Assembly: GCA_913050035.1 (NCBI GenBank)
Contig: CAJXAC010000024.1
Span: forward strand, 1 to 33,290
Source of the DNA: an uncultured Gammaproteobacteria bacterium
GTDB lineage: Bacteria > Pseudomonadota > Gammaproteobacteria > Pseudomonadales > Azotimanducaceae
Length of the DNA: 33,290 nucleotides
Direction: 5' to 3'
Positions 1 to 7,873 of the stretch are shown here, one piece after another. The first letter of the stretch is position 1; every line of letters starts with the position of its first letter. Made by a program: the position numbers and the translations under genes. Below the pieces are notes generated by a model. The model searched no databases. It was not told where the DNA came from and worked only from the letters and a program-made list of their open reading frames with translations.

Positions 1-71
1 GCGTTTGTGTGATGTTTGCGAGTTGTCTTGCTCTAATGTTGCCTTTGTCCTCTTGACGAAAATGAAAGGCA

Positions 72-158
72 ATGCTGTCAATAATAACGAGCTTAATCTT
101 AGGATTCATTTTGATCCTCTGGGCCAGCACATGTACAGCAGCCAAGAGCTCCGTCTGA
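72..158 (+). other. Short signal-peptide-like reading frame, possibly the detached N-terminus of the acidic protein gene downstream
   Basis: This frame runs from an ATG with an AAAGG just upstream to a TGA, giving 28 codons. It encodes a strongly hydrophobic stretch (about residues 8-17) followed by LWASTC and a small polar tail. That resembles a secretion signal, with a poor lipobox because Thr is at -1. It is in a different frame from the acidic ORF starting at 287, which has no signal peptide and no convincing ribosome binding site. From memory, relatives of the acidic protein are exported lipoproteins. I therefore infer that this may be its broken-off leader, but bases 159-286 do not read as an obvious coding bridge. 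The rest of bases 1-286 shows nothing else I can support. Confidence 0.25.
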
Positions 159-286
159 TCATGCGCCCTCACAACATGTATACCTCTCAGCAAGTGTTCG
201 CAAGTACATGCTAGTGCACTCTGTAGTTGCAGCTTGTCTATATCATCAAGTACGGCACCTGGACATATGCATGTGTGTAAACATGA

Positions 287-733
287 GTGTATGACGATGA
301 TGATGATAGCAGCACAAATGCTTCGGAGGCCGCCGGTGATGACGACACAAATGGCGCAGACCAAGCCTTAGCAGAAGCCTTAGAGGGACTGGACGGCGAA
401 ATCCTAGCTGAGCGCGCTGTGCTGCGTGAAACCGAAGCCGCGAGCAAGCATGGCGACAATGGCTCTTCCCCTGCGCAAACAAGCGCTGCAGATACCACCA
501 TGGGCAATAACAGCACAGTAGCCTCTTCCAGCGCTTCAACTGCCACTCGCGGGCGCGTTAATACGCCCCCAGCACCGCCAAAGCGCGGCGACTCCGCCGC
601 GGCAACCAATCTACCCGACGCCAAAGACGACGATATTATTGCTCGGCAACTACGCGAAGCCGCGATGCAGGAAACGGACCCAGAACTCAAAGAAAAACTC
701 TGGGATGAATATCGTCGATATAAAAAGGGTTAG
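287..733 (+). CDS. Acidic low-complexity protein, first gene of the VWA/ExbB-like envelope cluster
   Basis: This 148-residue protein has no domain I can name. It opens with an Asp run, is rich in Ala, Asp, Glu, Ser and Thr through about residue 110, and ends in an ordered-looking charged segment with IIARQLREAA followed by EKLWDEYRRYKKG. A TGA lies immediately before the GTG start, so no longer in-frame start exists. The start has no clear Shine-Dalgarno sequence, so the true N-terminus is doubtful and may lie in another frame upstream (see 72-158). It ends five bases before the next gene, so it belongs to the same operon. From memory, similar C-termini occur in gammaproteobacterial hypothetical proteins; I assign no function. 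A role as a disordered periplasmic or surface-linked subunit is inference. Confidence 0.6.
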   Translation: MYDDDDDSSTNASEAAGDDDTNGADQALAEALEGLDGEILAERAVLRETEAASKHGDNGSSPAQTSAADTTMGNNSTVASSSASTATRGRVNTPPAPPKRGDSAAATNLPDAKDDDIIARQLREAAMQETDPELKEKLWDEYRRYKKG

Positions 734-738
734 TCTGC

Positions 739-1941
739 ATGCGACTTATCGGGATGACACTGTTGCTTATGCTCGCGGGGTGCGTCACACAAACCGTACG
801 CACGGTGGATCTGACACCGCCGCGCCAGAGCACAACAGCGCTGAGTGAAGAAGAATTGCTCGATGTGGGCGTTGCCATGTTCGACCCCAACGTTCCAGAA
901 GATTACGACACGCAAATCGAGCTGATTATTCAGCCGGAAATTCGTCTCGCCGAAGCCCGTTACATGCCCTTTGTTGCCAAGAATATGCTGCAATCCACCG
1001 GCAACTGGGGCGCGGTGCGGGTAGTGCCGAGACAGAGTGATGCCGTTGATCTAACCGTGCAGGGCAAGATTATTGAATCCGACGGCGAGAAGCTGGTTGT
1101 GGATATCAACGTAACCGATGCCACAGGCAGAAACTGGTTCAGCAAGCGTTATACCAGCCTAGCAAGTAAATATGTCTACTTAGATAAATCGCCCCAATCA
1201 ATTGATGCGTTTCAAAGCCTGTATCGAGACCTTGCCAACGATATGCTCAGCTTTCGAGAAACTCTGAGCCCTGCTGCTGTTGTTGCAATTCGCCAGACTG
1301 CTGAGATGAGATTTGCCCGATCTTTCGCCGAGGATGCCTTCTCTGGTTATCTGCTTCAGGTTGACGAGGGGCAGTACCAGTTACAGCGACTACCGGCTGA
1401 AAACGATCCAATGTTGCGACGGGTAAGGGAAATCCGCGAGCGGGAATATTTGTTCATCGACACCTTGGACGAGTTCTATGCGAACTATTCCCGGCAAATG
1501 CTACCGGTTTACGACAGCTGGCGCCGCGCAACCTATGCTGATGCGATCGAATTTAAGGCGCTGCAAGCACAGTCGCGCTCACAAATTATCGGCGGTAGTC
1601 TCGCAATTGCAGCCGGCATAGGTGGAGTCTACTCGAGCGAAAACCCTTACGTTGATGCCAGTGGCGTTGCCACGGTTGGCGCCGGGGCAACCTTAATCAT
1701 CAGCGGTTTGAATAAAAAACAACAGTCTGCCCAGCTTGCCGATCGGTTGCGAGAAATTGGCGCTGACACTGAAGCTGAACTCATCCCTACTACAATTCAG
1801 CTCGACAATGAGACCCTCCGACTTACCGGCTCTGTCGAGCAACAATATACCGAGCTAAGGAAAATACTGCGTCGACTGTATCTTGAGGAATACGGCTTAG
1901 ATGCCAGCCAATCCGCACAACCTTCCGCACGCGCAAATTGA
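739..1941 (+). CDS. Outer-membrane lipoprotein of the VWA/ExbB-like cluster
   Basis: This 400-residue protein begins with a short basic N-region, a hydrophobic stretch and the lipobox LAGC, so Cys15 is the predicted lipidation site. Residue +2 is Val, not Asp, which by the Lol rule favours the outer membrane. The body is mixed alpha/beta. Around residues 281-325 there are two Gly/Ala-rich hydrophobic segments (IIGGSLAIAAGIGG and GVATVGAGATLIISG) that resemble glycine-zipper hairpins able to insert in a membrane or oligomerise. The C-terminus is charged and helical. The gene follows the acidic protein by five bases and overlaps the next start by one base (TGATG). I do not recognise a named family. 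A pore, anchor or stator-attachment role is inference from the lipobox and the hydrophobic hairpins. Confidence 0.85.
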   Translation: MRLIGMTLLLMLAGCVTQTVRTVDLTPPRQSTTALSEEELLDVGVAMFDPNVPEDYDTQIELIIQPEIRLAEARYMPFVAKNMLQSTGNWGAVRVVPRQSDAVDLTVQGKIIESDGEKLVVDINVTDATGRNWFSKRYTSLASKYVYLDKSPQSIDAFQSLYRDLANDMLSFRETLSPAAVVAIRQTAEMRFARSFAEDAFSGYLLQVDEGQYQLQRLPAENDPMLRRVREIREREYLFIDTLDEFYANYSRQMLPVYDSWRRATYADAIEFKALQAQSRSQIIGGSLAIAAGIGGVYSSENPYVDASGVATVGAGATLIISGLNKKQQSAQLADRLREIGADTEAELIPTTIQLDNETLRLTGSVEQQYTELRKILRRLYLEEYGLDASQSAQPSARAN

Positions 1942-3452
1942 TGCAAGAAACCCAGAGAACAATCAACAGCGTTCGCCCTGCCCTATCGCACTTACAAACG
2001 GCCGAGACTCAGCGAACCTGGCAACAATGGCTTACGGCAAATAAGCCCGCAGTTATCGCTGCAGTATGTATTTTTTCCCTGCTCGCAGTATCAATTCTGC
2101 TGGCCAGCCGCTATCAATTCGCAGCGCCTCTGACAATAACTGATAACCCAAAAATACCGGGCGGTTCGCCCGCGACTGCTCAAACGACTGACCCGACTGC
2201 AGCCCCCTTTGCCCAACTCACTCTTGAACAGGCACAGCAGACCGCACGGGATGAATTGGGAAGATTTGTTGAACAGCAACTGCAATTAGAAGAGCGCTTT
2301 AATCTTGGTGATTGGTCGACTGCGAGCATGGAAGGCGCCACCGATACCGCACTGCTGGGCGATGAGTATTTTCAAACCCAAGACTACCTAAACGCTCTGG
2401 CAAACTATCAACAAGCCGCTGATCAAATCGAGCAAACGATTCAACTCGGTCAGACCAAACTCGCACAAGCCATCGATGCCGCTACATCTGCCATCAACGA
2501 ATTGGACCCAGCCACCGCAATTCGTGCGCTGGCTGAAGCCAGACAAATTGCGCCCACTGAGTCCAAAATTCAGGCATTGCAACAACGCCTTGATGTACTG
2601 CCGGAGATAGTGATTTTACTGCGACAAGGCTTGAATCTAGGACTGCAGGAGCAATATGCCGAGGCACTGTTGAAGTACGCAGAAATTGCTGCTTTGGATC
2701 CGCTCACGGCATCTCTTGATGCACGCATAACTGAAGCCAAAGCTGGCAGGCAGGCACAGCAGCTCCGACAGTGGCTGAGCGACGGTTTCAGCCAACTTGA
2801 TGCAAGCAATTTTGTCAGCGCTAGAGACGCTTTTAACAAGGTCACCGCAGTCGCGCCTGACAACTCAGCAGCTTTAGGTGGACTCGAGCAAGTCGCTCAA
2901 CTCTACGACGTCGCCCTCATTAGGCAGGCATGGGCAGACGCATTAGAGGCAATGGAGGATGGAACCTGGGATCAGGCGATCAACGCCTATCAACGCGTAC
3001 TTGATCTGGATCCAAATCTTCGTCTTGGCCGAGCCGGCATTGCCAATGCGCAAGAGCACAAACGCATAAACGCCGTTATGAGCGCTGTGCTCGCGCAGCC
3101 CCAACGCCTATCTGACCCGCGTTTGTTCAACGATGCAGAACGGGCTTTAGCGAAGGCTGAGGCCTTGGACAGCAAACCCGCGGCTTTTGCCGACGCCATC
3201 GAGGGCGTGGAAATATTATTGCAGCAATACCGCGAACCCGTGGCCGTTTCCTTTATTTCCGACAACGCCATCGACGTCAATCTATCTAATGTAGGAAATC
3301 TGGGGCGCTTTACCCAACGCACCCTAACATTGCGGCCTGGAACCTATACATTGCGCGGCAGTAAAAACGGCTGCCGAGACATTTACGCCAATATCAGCGT
3401 GTTGCCGAATATGCCGCCGGTGGAAATTTTCTGCACTGAGCTATTGCGTTAG
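1941..3452 (+). CDS. Single-pass inner-membrane protein with periplasmic TPR repeats
   Basis: The chosen ATG overlaps the upstream TGA by one base; an adjacent in-frame TTG at 1938 is the alternative. The 503-residue product has a basic cytoplasmic N-terminus, one transmembrane helix at about 36-56, a Pro/Thr-rich linker and then tetratricopeptide-like helical hairpins near residues 136-163, 228-255, 278-308 and 332-360. Each carries the usual small and aromatic TPR positions, for example QEQYAEALLKYAEIAALDP. The last 75 residues turn to beta structure, with LRPGTYTLRGSKNG resembling a PEGA motif, and contain two Cys that could form a disulfide. TPRs usually mediate protein-protein contacts. 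With the PEGA/SUMF1 gene two bases downstream, it probably forms the periplasmic scaffold of the complex (inference). Confidence 0.85.
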   Translation: MQETQRTINSVRPALSHLQTAETQRTWQQWLTANKPAVIAAVCIFSLLAVSILLASRYQFAAPLTITDNPKIPGGSPATAQTTDPTAAPFAQLTLEQAQQTARDELGRFVEQQLQLEERFNLGDWSTASMEGATDTALLGDEYFQTQDYLNALANYQQAADQIEQTIQLGQTKLAQAIDAATSAINELDPATAIRALAEARQIAPTESKIQALQQRLDVLPEIVILLRQGLNLGLQEQYAEALLKYAEIAALDPLTASLDARITEAKAGRQAQQLRQWLSDGFSQLDASNFVSARDAFNKVTAVAPDNSAALGGLEQVAQLYDVALIRQAWADALEAMEDGTWDQAINAYQRVLDLDPNLRLGRAGIANAQEHKRINAVMSAVLAQPQRLSDPRLFNDAERALAKAEALDSKPAAFADAIEGVEILLQQYREPVAVSFISDNAIDVNLSNVGNLGRFTQRTLTLRPGTYTLRGSKNGCRDIYANISVLPNMPPVEIFCTELLR

Positions 3453-3454
3453 TC

Positions 3455-5524
3455 ATGAGCGAACAACCGCAACAAACACCTATTCAGCGGGTGAGCTATC
3501 ACCCCAGCGACCCCAACAGTGGCCGCCAACGCATCCCCTTGTGGCAATGGGCGCTCACCGGCTTACTGATGCTCGTTCTGGTCACTCTTTGGTTTCTATT
3601 TACCGCAAAGAGTATCGCATTGTCTTTCTCACCCAAGGCAGAGGAGATATCGATTCAGGGTGGTATACACCTAAAGCTGGGTAACATTTTTCTTATGCGC
3701 GAGGGCACCTATACAATTGCCGCACGCGCCCAGGAACACAAGCCGCTGCAGCAGTCCTTGCGCGTTTCCGCTGCAGCAAACCAAAGTTTTCAGTACTCAT
3801 TCACCCCAAATCCGGGCGTCATAAAACTCACTCGAGTCCCCAGCGATGCGCGGGTTTTTGTTGACGGGGTCGAGGTGGAGTTGACTGCCAACGCAACCGT
3901 AACGTTCAGCGCGGAAGCAGGATTGCGCCAATTACGGCTACAACACCCAAATTACCTAGCACAAACTGTCTCGCTGGACGTTACCGGCAAAAGCGTTACC
4001 CAGAATGTTCGCGTCGAACTGGCACCCGCTTGGGCTGATGTAACGGTCTCCAGCGAACCCGACGGTGCCGAAATATGGATCGATAATCAGAATTCCGGCC
4101 AAAGTACCCCAGCCCAAGTTGAGGTCATGCAAGGCGAGCGCCAGATTAGACTGCAAAAGCCCGGTTTTAAGACCTATGAACAACGTATATTAGCAGTCGC
4201 GGGCACACCCCAAACCATTGCCGCCGGAGTTCTGGTACGCGCCGACGCGCAGTTGCAGGTAGCCACCAATCCCAGCAATGCAGCATTGACTGTAAATGGC
4301 ATATATCAGGGCCAAACGCCCCTGCGGATCGATCTGAAGTCCGAAACCAAGCAAACCGTTCAAGCGGTTTATCCGGGTTATGCCGCTGCGACCCAAAGCG
4401 TCAGGCTGGCAAGCGGCGAAACCAGGGCGATAGAACTAGAGCTCACTCGCATGCTCGGTGAAGTGCGGATCGAGACGCGACCGCAAGACGCTCTGGTCAC
4501 CATCAACGGTCAAGCCATCAGTGTTGACCAATCAGCACTGGAATTACCGCTCAAACCCCAGCGCATCTCAGTTACCCGGCCGGGTTATGCCGGTTTCGAG
4601 ACCGTGCTGAATCCACGCGCAGGCCTGGTGCAAGAACTGAAGGTGAAGTTACTTACGCTAGAAGAGGCACGGCTCGCAGCTCTGATACCAGTGATTAACA
4701 ATGAGCAAGGACATACCCTGAGACTTTTCAACGCTGACACCGTAGCAATGGGGGCCTCGCGACGAGAGCCAGGCAGACGCGCCAATGAGACAATGCGCCG
4801 AGCGAACTTCGATCGACTCTTTTATCTAGCCGAGCGCGAAGTAACCAATGCGCAATTCCGCGCTTTCGCCAGCGGCCATGATTCTGGCGACTTTCAGGAT
4901 CAAGATCTCAATGATGACGAGCAACCCGTTGTAAACGTCAGCTGGCACGAGGCCGCGAACTATTGCAATTGGTTATCTGAACAAGATGGACTCAGTCCGT
5001 TCTATGCCATCGAGTTTGGAAAGGTCACAGCAATCAATCCCTCCGCGACGGGCTATCGGCTACCAACCGAAGCCGAATGGGCGTGGGCGGCGAGACGCCA
5101 ACCCAGTAGCGAAGTCGGCAAAACCTCCGATGAGCAACTAAAATTCCCCTGGGGTGATGCACTGCCGCCACCCGAGCGCTTTGCCAATTACGCGGACCGC
5201 GCCGCTGGCAATTTAGTGGGTCGAATAATATTCGGTTATAACGACAACCATGCGGTCAGCGCACCGGTTGGCACCTTTAATGCCAACAGTCACGGCCTGT
5301 ATGACCTTGGGAGCAATGTCGCCGAATGGACCCATGACTATTACGAAATTCCCGATCAGGACGTCGTAACAGACCATCTGGGGCCAGAAACGGGTGAGTT
5401 TCGAGTCATCAAAGGCGCCAGCTGGATGCACGGAACCATCACAGAGTTACGGTTATCTTTTAGAGATTATGGTATTGAGGGCCGTGAAGATTTGGGCTTC
5501 AGAATCGCCCGATACGCGGAGTAG
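3455..5524 (+). CDS. Membrane-anchored PEGA-repeat protein with C-terminal SUMF1/FGE-fold domain
   Basis: The 689-residue protein has one transmembrane helix at about 28-50. It is followed by at least four PEGA-type beta units near 122-190, 194-262, 266-330 and 336-398, each with the Gly-plus-aromatic hairpin such as RLQKPGFKTYEQ. A C-terminal domain at about 412-689 matches the formylglycine-generating-enzyme/SUMF1 fold: AEREVTNAQFRAFA, PVVNVSWHEAANYCNWLSE, YRLPTEAEWAWAARR, GLYDLGSNVAEWTHDYY and GFRIAR. In true FGE the copper-binding Cys pair lies in the penultimate conserved block; the matching stretch here (VIKGASWMHG...LRLSFRD) has no Cys. Formylglycine formation is therefore unlikely, and the domain probably binds peptide, glycan or a partner. 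The gene starts two bases after the TPR gene, so the two are likely co-translated partners in the periplasm. Confidence 0.9.
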   Translation: MSEQPQQTPIQRVSYHPSDPNSGRQRIPLWQWALTGLLMLVLVTLWFLFTAKSIALSFSPKAEEISIQGGIHLKLGNIFLMREGTYTIAARAQEHKPLQQSLRVSAAANQSFQYSFTPNPGVIKLTRVPSDARVFVDGVEVELTANATVTFSAEAGLRQLRLQHPNYLAQTVSLDVTGKSVTQNVRVELAPAWADVTVSSEPDGAEIWIDNQNSGQSTPAQVEVMQGERQIRLQKPGFKTYEQRILAVAGTPQTIAAGVLVRADAQLQVATNPSNAALTVNGIYQGQTPLRIDLKSETKQTVQAVYPGYAAATQSVRLASGETRAIELELTRMLGEVRIETRPQDALVTINGQAISVDQSALELPLKPQRISVTRPGYAGFETVLNPRAGLVQELKVKLLTLEEARLAALIPVINNEQGHTLRLFNADTVAMGASRREPGRRANETMRRANFDRLFYLAEREVTNAQFRAFASGHDSGDFQDQDLNDDEQPVVNVSWHEAANYCNWLSEQDGLSPFYAIEFGKVTAINPSATGYRLPTEAEWAWAARRQPSSEVGKTSDEQLKFPWGDALPPPERFANYADRAAGNLVGRIIFGYNDNHAVSAPVGTFNANSHGLYDLGSNVAEWTHDYYEIPDQDVVTDHLGPETGEFRVIKGASWMHGTITELRLSFRDYGIEGREDLGFRIARYAE

Positions 5525-5530
5525 CAAAGT

Positions 5531-5806
5531 ATGCAGGCAATACAGCTAAGACTTTTACTGTCATTGTGCGCAGTAACACTAACAACTATGGCTGTAGCTG
5601 ATACAACCACGGATGCGCCGCCCAGCGATGCTGCGCCAAAAAGCGCATCCGAGCCAAAACAGCAAAACGACAGTACGGCAATATCAAGCACACAGAAGCC
5701 GGCAACCCTGAGCGGCAAACAACAACGGCAACGCCAAACAGATGTTTTTAAGCCTACAGAACAAATATCCGAAGATTTTGCCGCCCCTATGCCGGTAGAC
5801 ATTTAG
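5531..5806 (+). CDS. Small exported disordered protein of the VWA/ExbB-like cluster
   Basis: This 91-residue product starts with a typical Sec signal peptide: a hydrophobic core around residues 8-21, with cleavage likely after the Ala of AVA near residue 23. The mature part is Ala, Ser, Thr, Pro, Lys and Gln rich and probably unfolded. The C-terminal dozen residues are more distinctive: FKPTEQISEDF followed by a Pro-Val-Asp-Ile end. From memory, short exported proteins with a similar ending occur in other gammaproteobacteria, but I cannot name a family. It starts six bases after the SUMF1-domain gene and precedes the ExbB-like gene by 36 bases, so it sits inside the operon. A linear docking peptide for a periplasmic partner is a plausible guess only. 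Confidence 0.7.
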   Translation: MQAIQLRLLLSLCAVTLTTMAVADTTTDAPPSDAAPKSASEPKQQNDSTAISSTQKPATLSGKQQRQRQTDVFKPTEQISEDFAAPMPVDI

Positions 5807-5842
5807 GTCAAAAGCACTCAAGTACCACCACGAAGTCAGAAT

Positions 5843-6649
5843 ATGAAAAAGCAATTACCCTTTGAGTTAGTTTATCAACTCAGCGCCTTAATCATTTCCA
5901 TAATCCTAGTGCACTTGGTCTATATCACGGTAATCCGCCCTAACGCTGATGCTGTTTTAGAGCTTCGCGCCGCGCAAACCGCTGCCGGCGAGCTGGTAGA
6001 AAATGAGCGCTCCCTCTACGTTGTGCTTAGAGACTACGAACAAGAATCCTGTTTCATCCTGTTCTTTTGGGCCTTTGCCATGATGGGCTACAAAGCGCGA
6101 TCAACTATGCGAGAACGCAATCTGCATGAGCAGGCACTGATCGATGTGGGCGCTGGAGTAAATATTTTGCCGGAGGACGCCAGGACTTATACCCGACCAC
6201 TGCAGGCCCTGGCGCAAGAAGACCAACAAGCCCTGCTGCCCCGTGCGCTGATGGCAGCGCTGAATCGCTTTGCGTCAACTGAAAACGTGCACGATGGTGC
6301 TGAGGCGGTGAAGACCGTCTGTGAGTCAGAGTACGAGCGCTTGGACAGCGAGCTGTCAATGATCCGCTACATCGCTTGGGCGATCCCATCCATTGGCTTT
6401 ATTGGGACCGTCCGCGGTATCGGTGATGCGCTCGGGCAGGCCTACAAAGCTGTTGAGGGCGACATTGCCGGCGTAACAGCGAGCCTCGGCGTGGCGTTTA
6501 ACTCCACCTTCATCGCGCTGGTAATCAGCATATTGCTGATGTTTTTACTGCATCAGTTGCAACTTATGCAGGAGCGTCTAGTCCTGGATACTCAACATTA
6601 CTGCGATCAGCAGCTGCTCCGGCACCTGCGAACACGGAATGCCTCATGA
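5843..6649 (+). CDS. MotA/TolQ/ExbB-family proton-channel protein
   Basis: This 268-residue polytopic protein has predicted membrane helices at about 12-31, 68-84, 174-195 and 215-238, with a cytoplasmic segment between the second and third. The last two helices carry the family signature: IPSIGFIGTVRGIGDAL (Thr189) and, after VTASLGVAFNSTF, a hydrophobic run (Ser221, Thr222). Thr189 and Thr222 fall where TolQ and ExbB have pore-lining Thr residues. MotA/TolQ/ExbB proteins form pentameric channels around two copies of a MotB/TolR/ExbD partner and use the ion gradient to do work on the cell envelope. No separate tolR, exbD or motB gene is present. The two VWA proteins downstream have TolR-like N-terminal helices and are the likely partners. 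Its stop overlaps the next start (ATGA). Confidence 0.92.
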   Translation: MKKQLPFELVYQLSALIISIILVHLVYITVIRPNADAVLELRAAQTAAGELVENERSLYVVLRDYEQESCFILFFWAFAMMGYKARSTMRERNLHEQALIDVGAGVNILPEDARTYTRPLQALAQEDQQALLPRALMAALNRFASTENVHDGAEAVKTVCESEYERLDSELSMIRYIAWAIPSIGFIGTVRGIGDALGQAYKAVEGDIAGVTASLGVAFNSTFIALVISILLMFLLHQLQLMQERLVLDTQHYCDQQLLRHLRTRNAS

Positions 6650-7872
6650 GCCATCTCCTGGAGCTGAATGACTGGCAGCTCAGCTGCTATACCGAGCAAG
6701 GCCAGTGCATCTATCAGCAGGCAGCTGCCGCTTTCGCTCAAGACGATCAGATGACTTTTGGTGGCCCGGCATTGGCCCAAGGCCGCATCCAACCACAAAC
6801 CTTTAATATTCAATATTTATCACGCCTCAGCACCGAAGTGCTGCCCAGAGCCATAGGTCCGGCACGGAATTATGCCGACTTGATCTATCACCATCTGCGG
6901 GCCATTCAGGCTGAGCACGGCGTTACTAGGGCTGTGGTAGCTACTCCGGCACACTACTCCGACGAGCAATTGGGATTACTGTTAGGTATTGCTGACGAGG
7001 CCGGCCTTAACATCCAAGGCTTTGTGGACGCCGCCTTGGGCCACGCAACCGCGACATCAACAGCAAACTATCACTTATTCGATATTGGTCTGAATCAAAC
7101 CAATCTCAGCGAGCTGATTGTTGATCAGGCAGAAATTCGCGTCGGCAGTGCCAGCGTTTTTGAAGGCAGCGGGATTTTGGGCATCGTAGACGCTTGGTTA
7201 CAGGTCATTGCAAACGCGTTTTTGCAAAGCAGCCGCTTCGATCCATTGCATAGCGCTGAGACTGAACAACAGGCCTTTGATCAGGCCTTGGCGTGGATTA
7301 CCCAAGGCCTGCCGAATGATCCCCAAGTGACTATCGACGTCGATGGACACCCGCGCAAAGCCGATATTCCTCAAACTCAATTAATGTCAGCACTAGAGAT
7401 GCGCTTGCCGCTCGGTGAGTTGAAAGACCTCCAAACCATAGGCTTAACGCCACGGATAGCCTCGATTCCTGGACTCAGCGAACTCCTCTCTGATCGCTGC
7501 CACCACGTAGTGACCGTGACACATGATCCGCAGCAGCTACTGACATTGTACGAACCCTTTGCCGAAGGCGCGCCGATCCGCGTGGTTCAAGGGCAACTTG
7601 CTGCAACCAGCGCCACTGCTACAGACGCCACCCCCAGGACAAAAAAAACCGCAGCAGACAACACCAGCCCAGCGACCCATCTACTCACCGAACATCATGC
7701 ATTAGCGCTCACAGCTGAAGCAGTGCGCGCATATTTTGATGAGGACGGACTATTGCGGCCGGGCGCAGAGGTTTTAGTTAATGGTGCTACACCGACCCGC
7801 GCACGCTTACGCTGCGGCGACGAAGTTCAATCGCCTATCGCCACTTGGGTAGCGATCCGGATCAGCGAATAG
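6646..7872 (+). CDS. Degenerate Hsp70/actin-fold protein (YegD/DnaK-like)
   Basis: This 408-residue protein has no signal peptide or membrane helix, so it is predicted cytoplasmic. It follows the Hsp70/actin topology. RAVVATPAHYSDEQ followed by IADEAGLNIQGF and VDAALGHAT corresponds to the DnaK stretch VPAYFNDAQ...AGL...NEPTAAAL. YHLFDIGLNQTNLSELIV fits the phosphate-2 strand-turn, and GLTPRIASIPGLSELL fits the adenosine motif. The N-terminal phosphate-1 loop is poor: LLELNDWQLSCY replaces the Gly/Thr-rich turn of active ATPases, and the phosphate-2 Gly pair is reduced to IGLN. Nucleotide hydrolysis is therefore doubtful; it may be a pseudo-ATPase. A Thr/Ala-rich linker leads to a small C-terminal domain from about residue 340. 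The ATGA overlap with the channel gene suggests the two products meet at the cytoplasmic face (inference). Confidence 0.72.
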   Translation: MSHLLELNDWQLSCYTEQGQCIYQQAAAAFAQDDQMTFGGPALAQGRIQPQTFNIQYLSRLSTEVLPRAIGPARNYADLIYHHLRAIQAEHGVTRAVVATPAHYSDEQLGLLLGIADEAGLNIQGFVDAALGHATATSTANYHLFDIGLNQTNLSELIVDQAEIRVGSASVFEGSGILGIVDAWLQVIANAFLQSSRFDPLHSAETEQQAFDQALAWITQGLPNDPQVTIDVDGHPRKADIPQTQLMSALEMRLPLGELKDLQTIGLTPRIASIPGLSELLSDRCHHVVTVTHDPQQLLTLYEPFAEGAPIRVVQGQLAATSATATDATPRTKKTAADNTSPATHLLTEHHALALTAEAVRAYFDEDGLLRPGAEVLVNGATPTRARLRCGDEVQSPIATWVAIRISE

Positions 7873-7873
7873 A

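Noticed and set aside
238-690. A minus-strand 150-residue Ser/Ala-rich frame opposite the first cluster gene.
   Set aside because: It is a complement shadow of the acidic ORF, with low-complexity composition and no ribosome binding site.
3455-5524. An active formylglycine-generating enzyme or EgtB-type enzyme.
   Set aside because: The Cys pair required for FGE is absent from its conserved block, and no sulfatase gene or EgtB iron-binding motif is visible.
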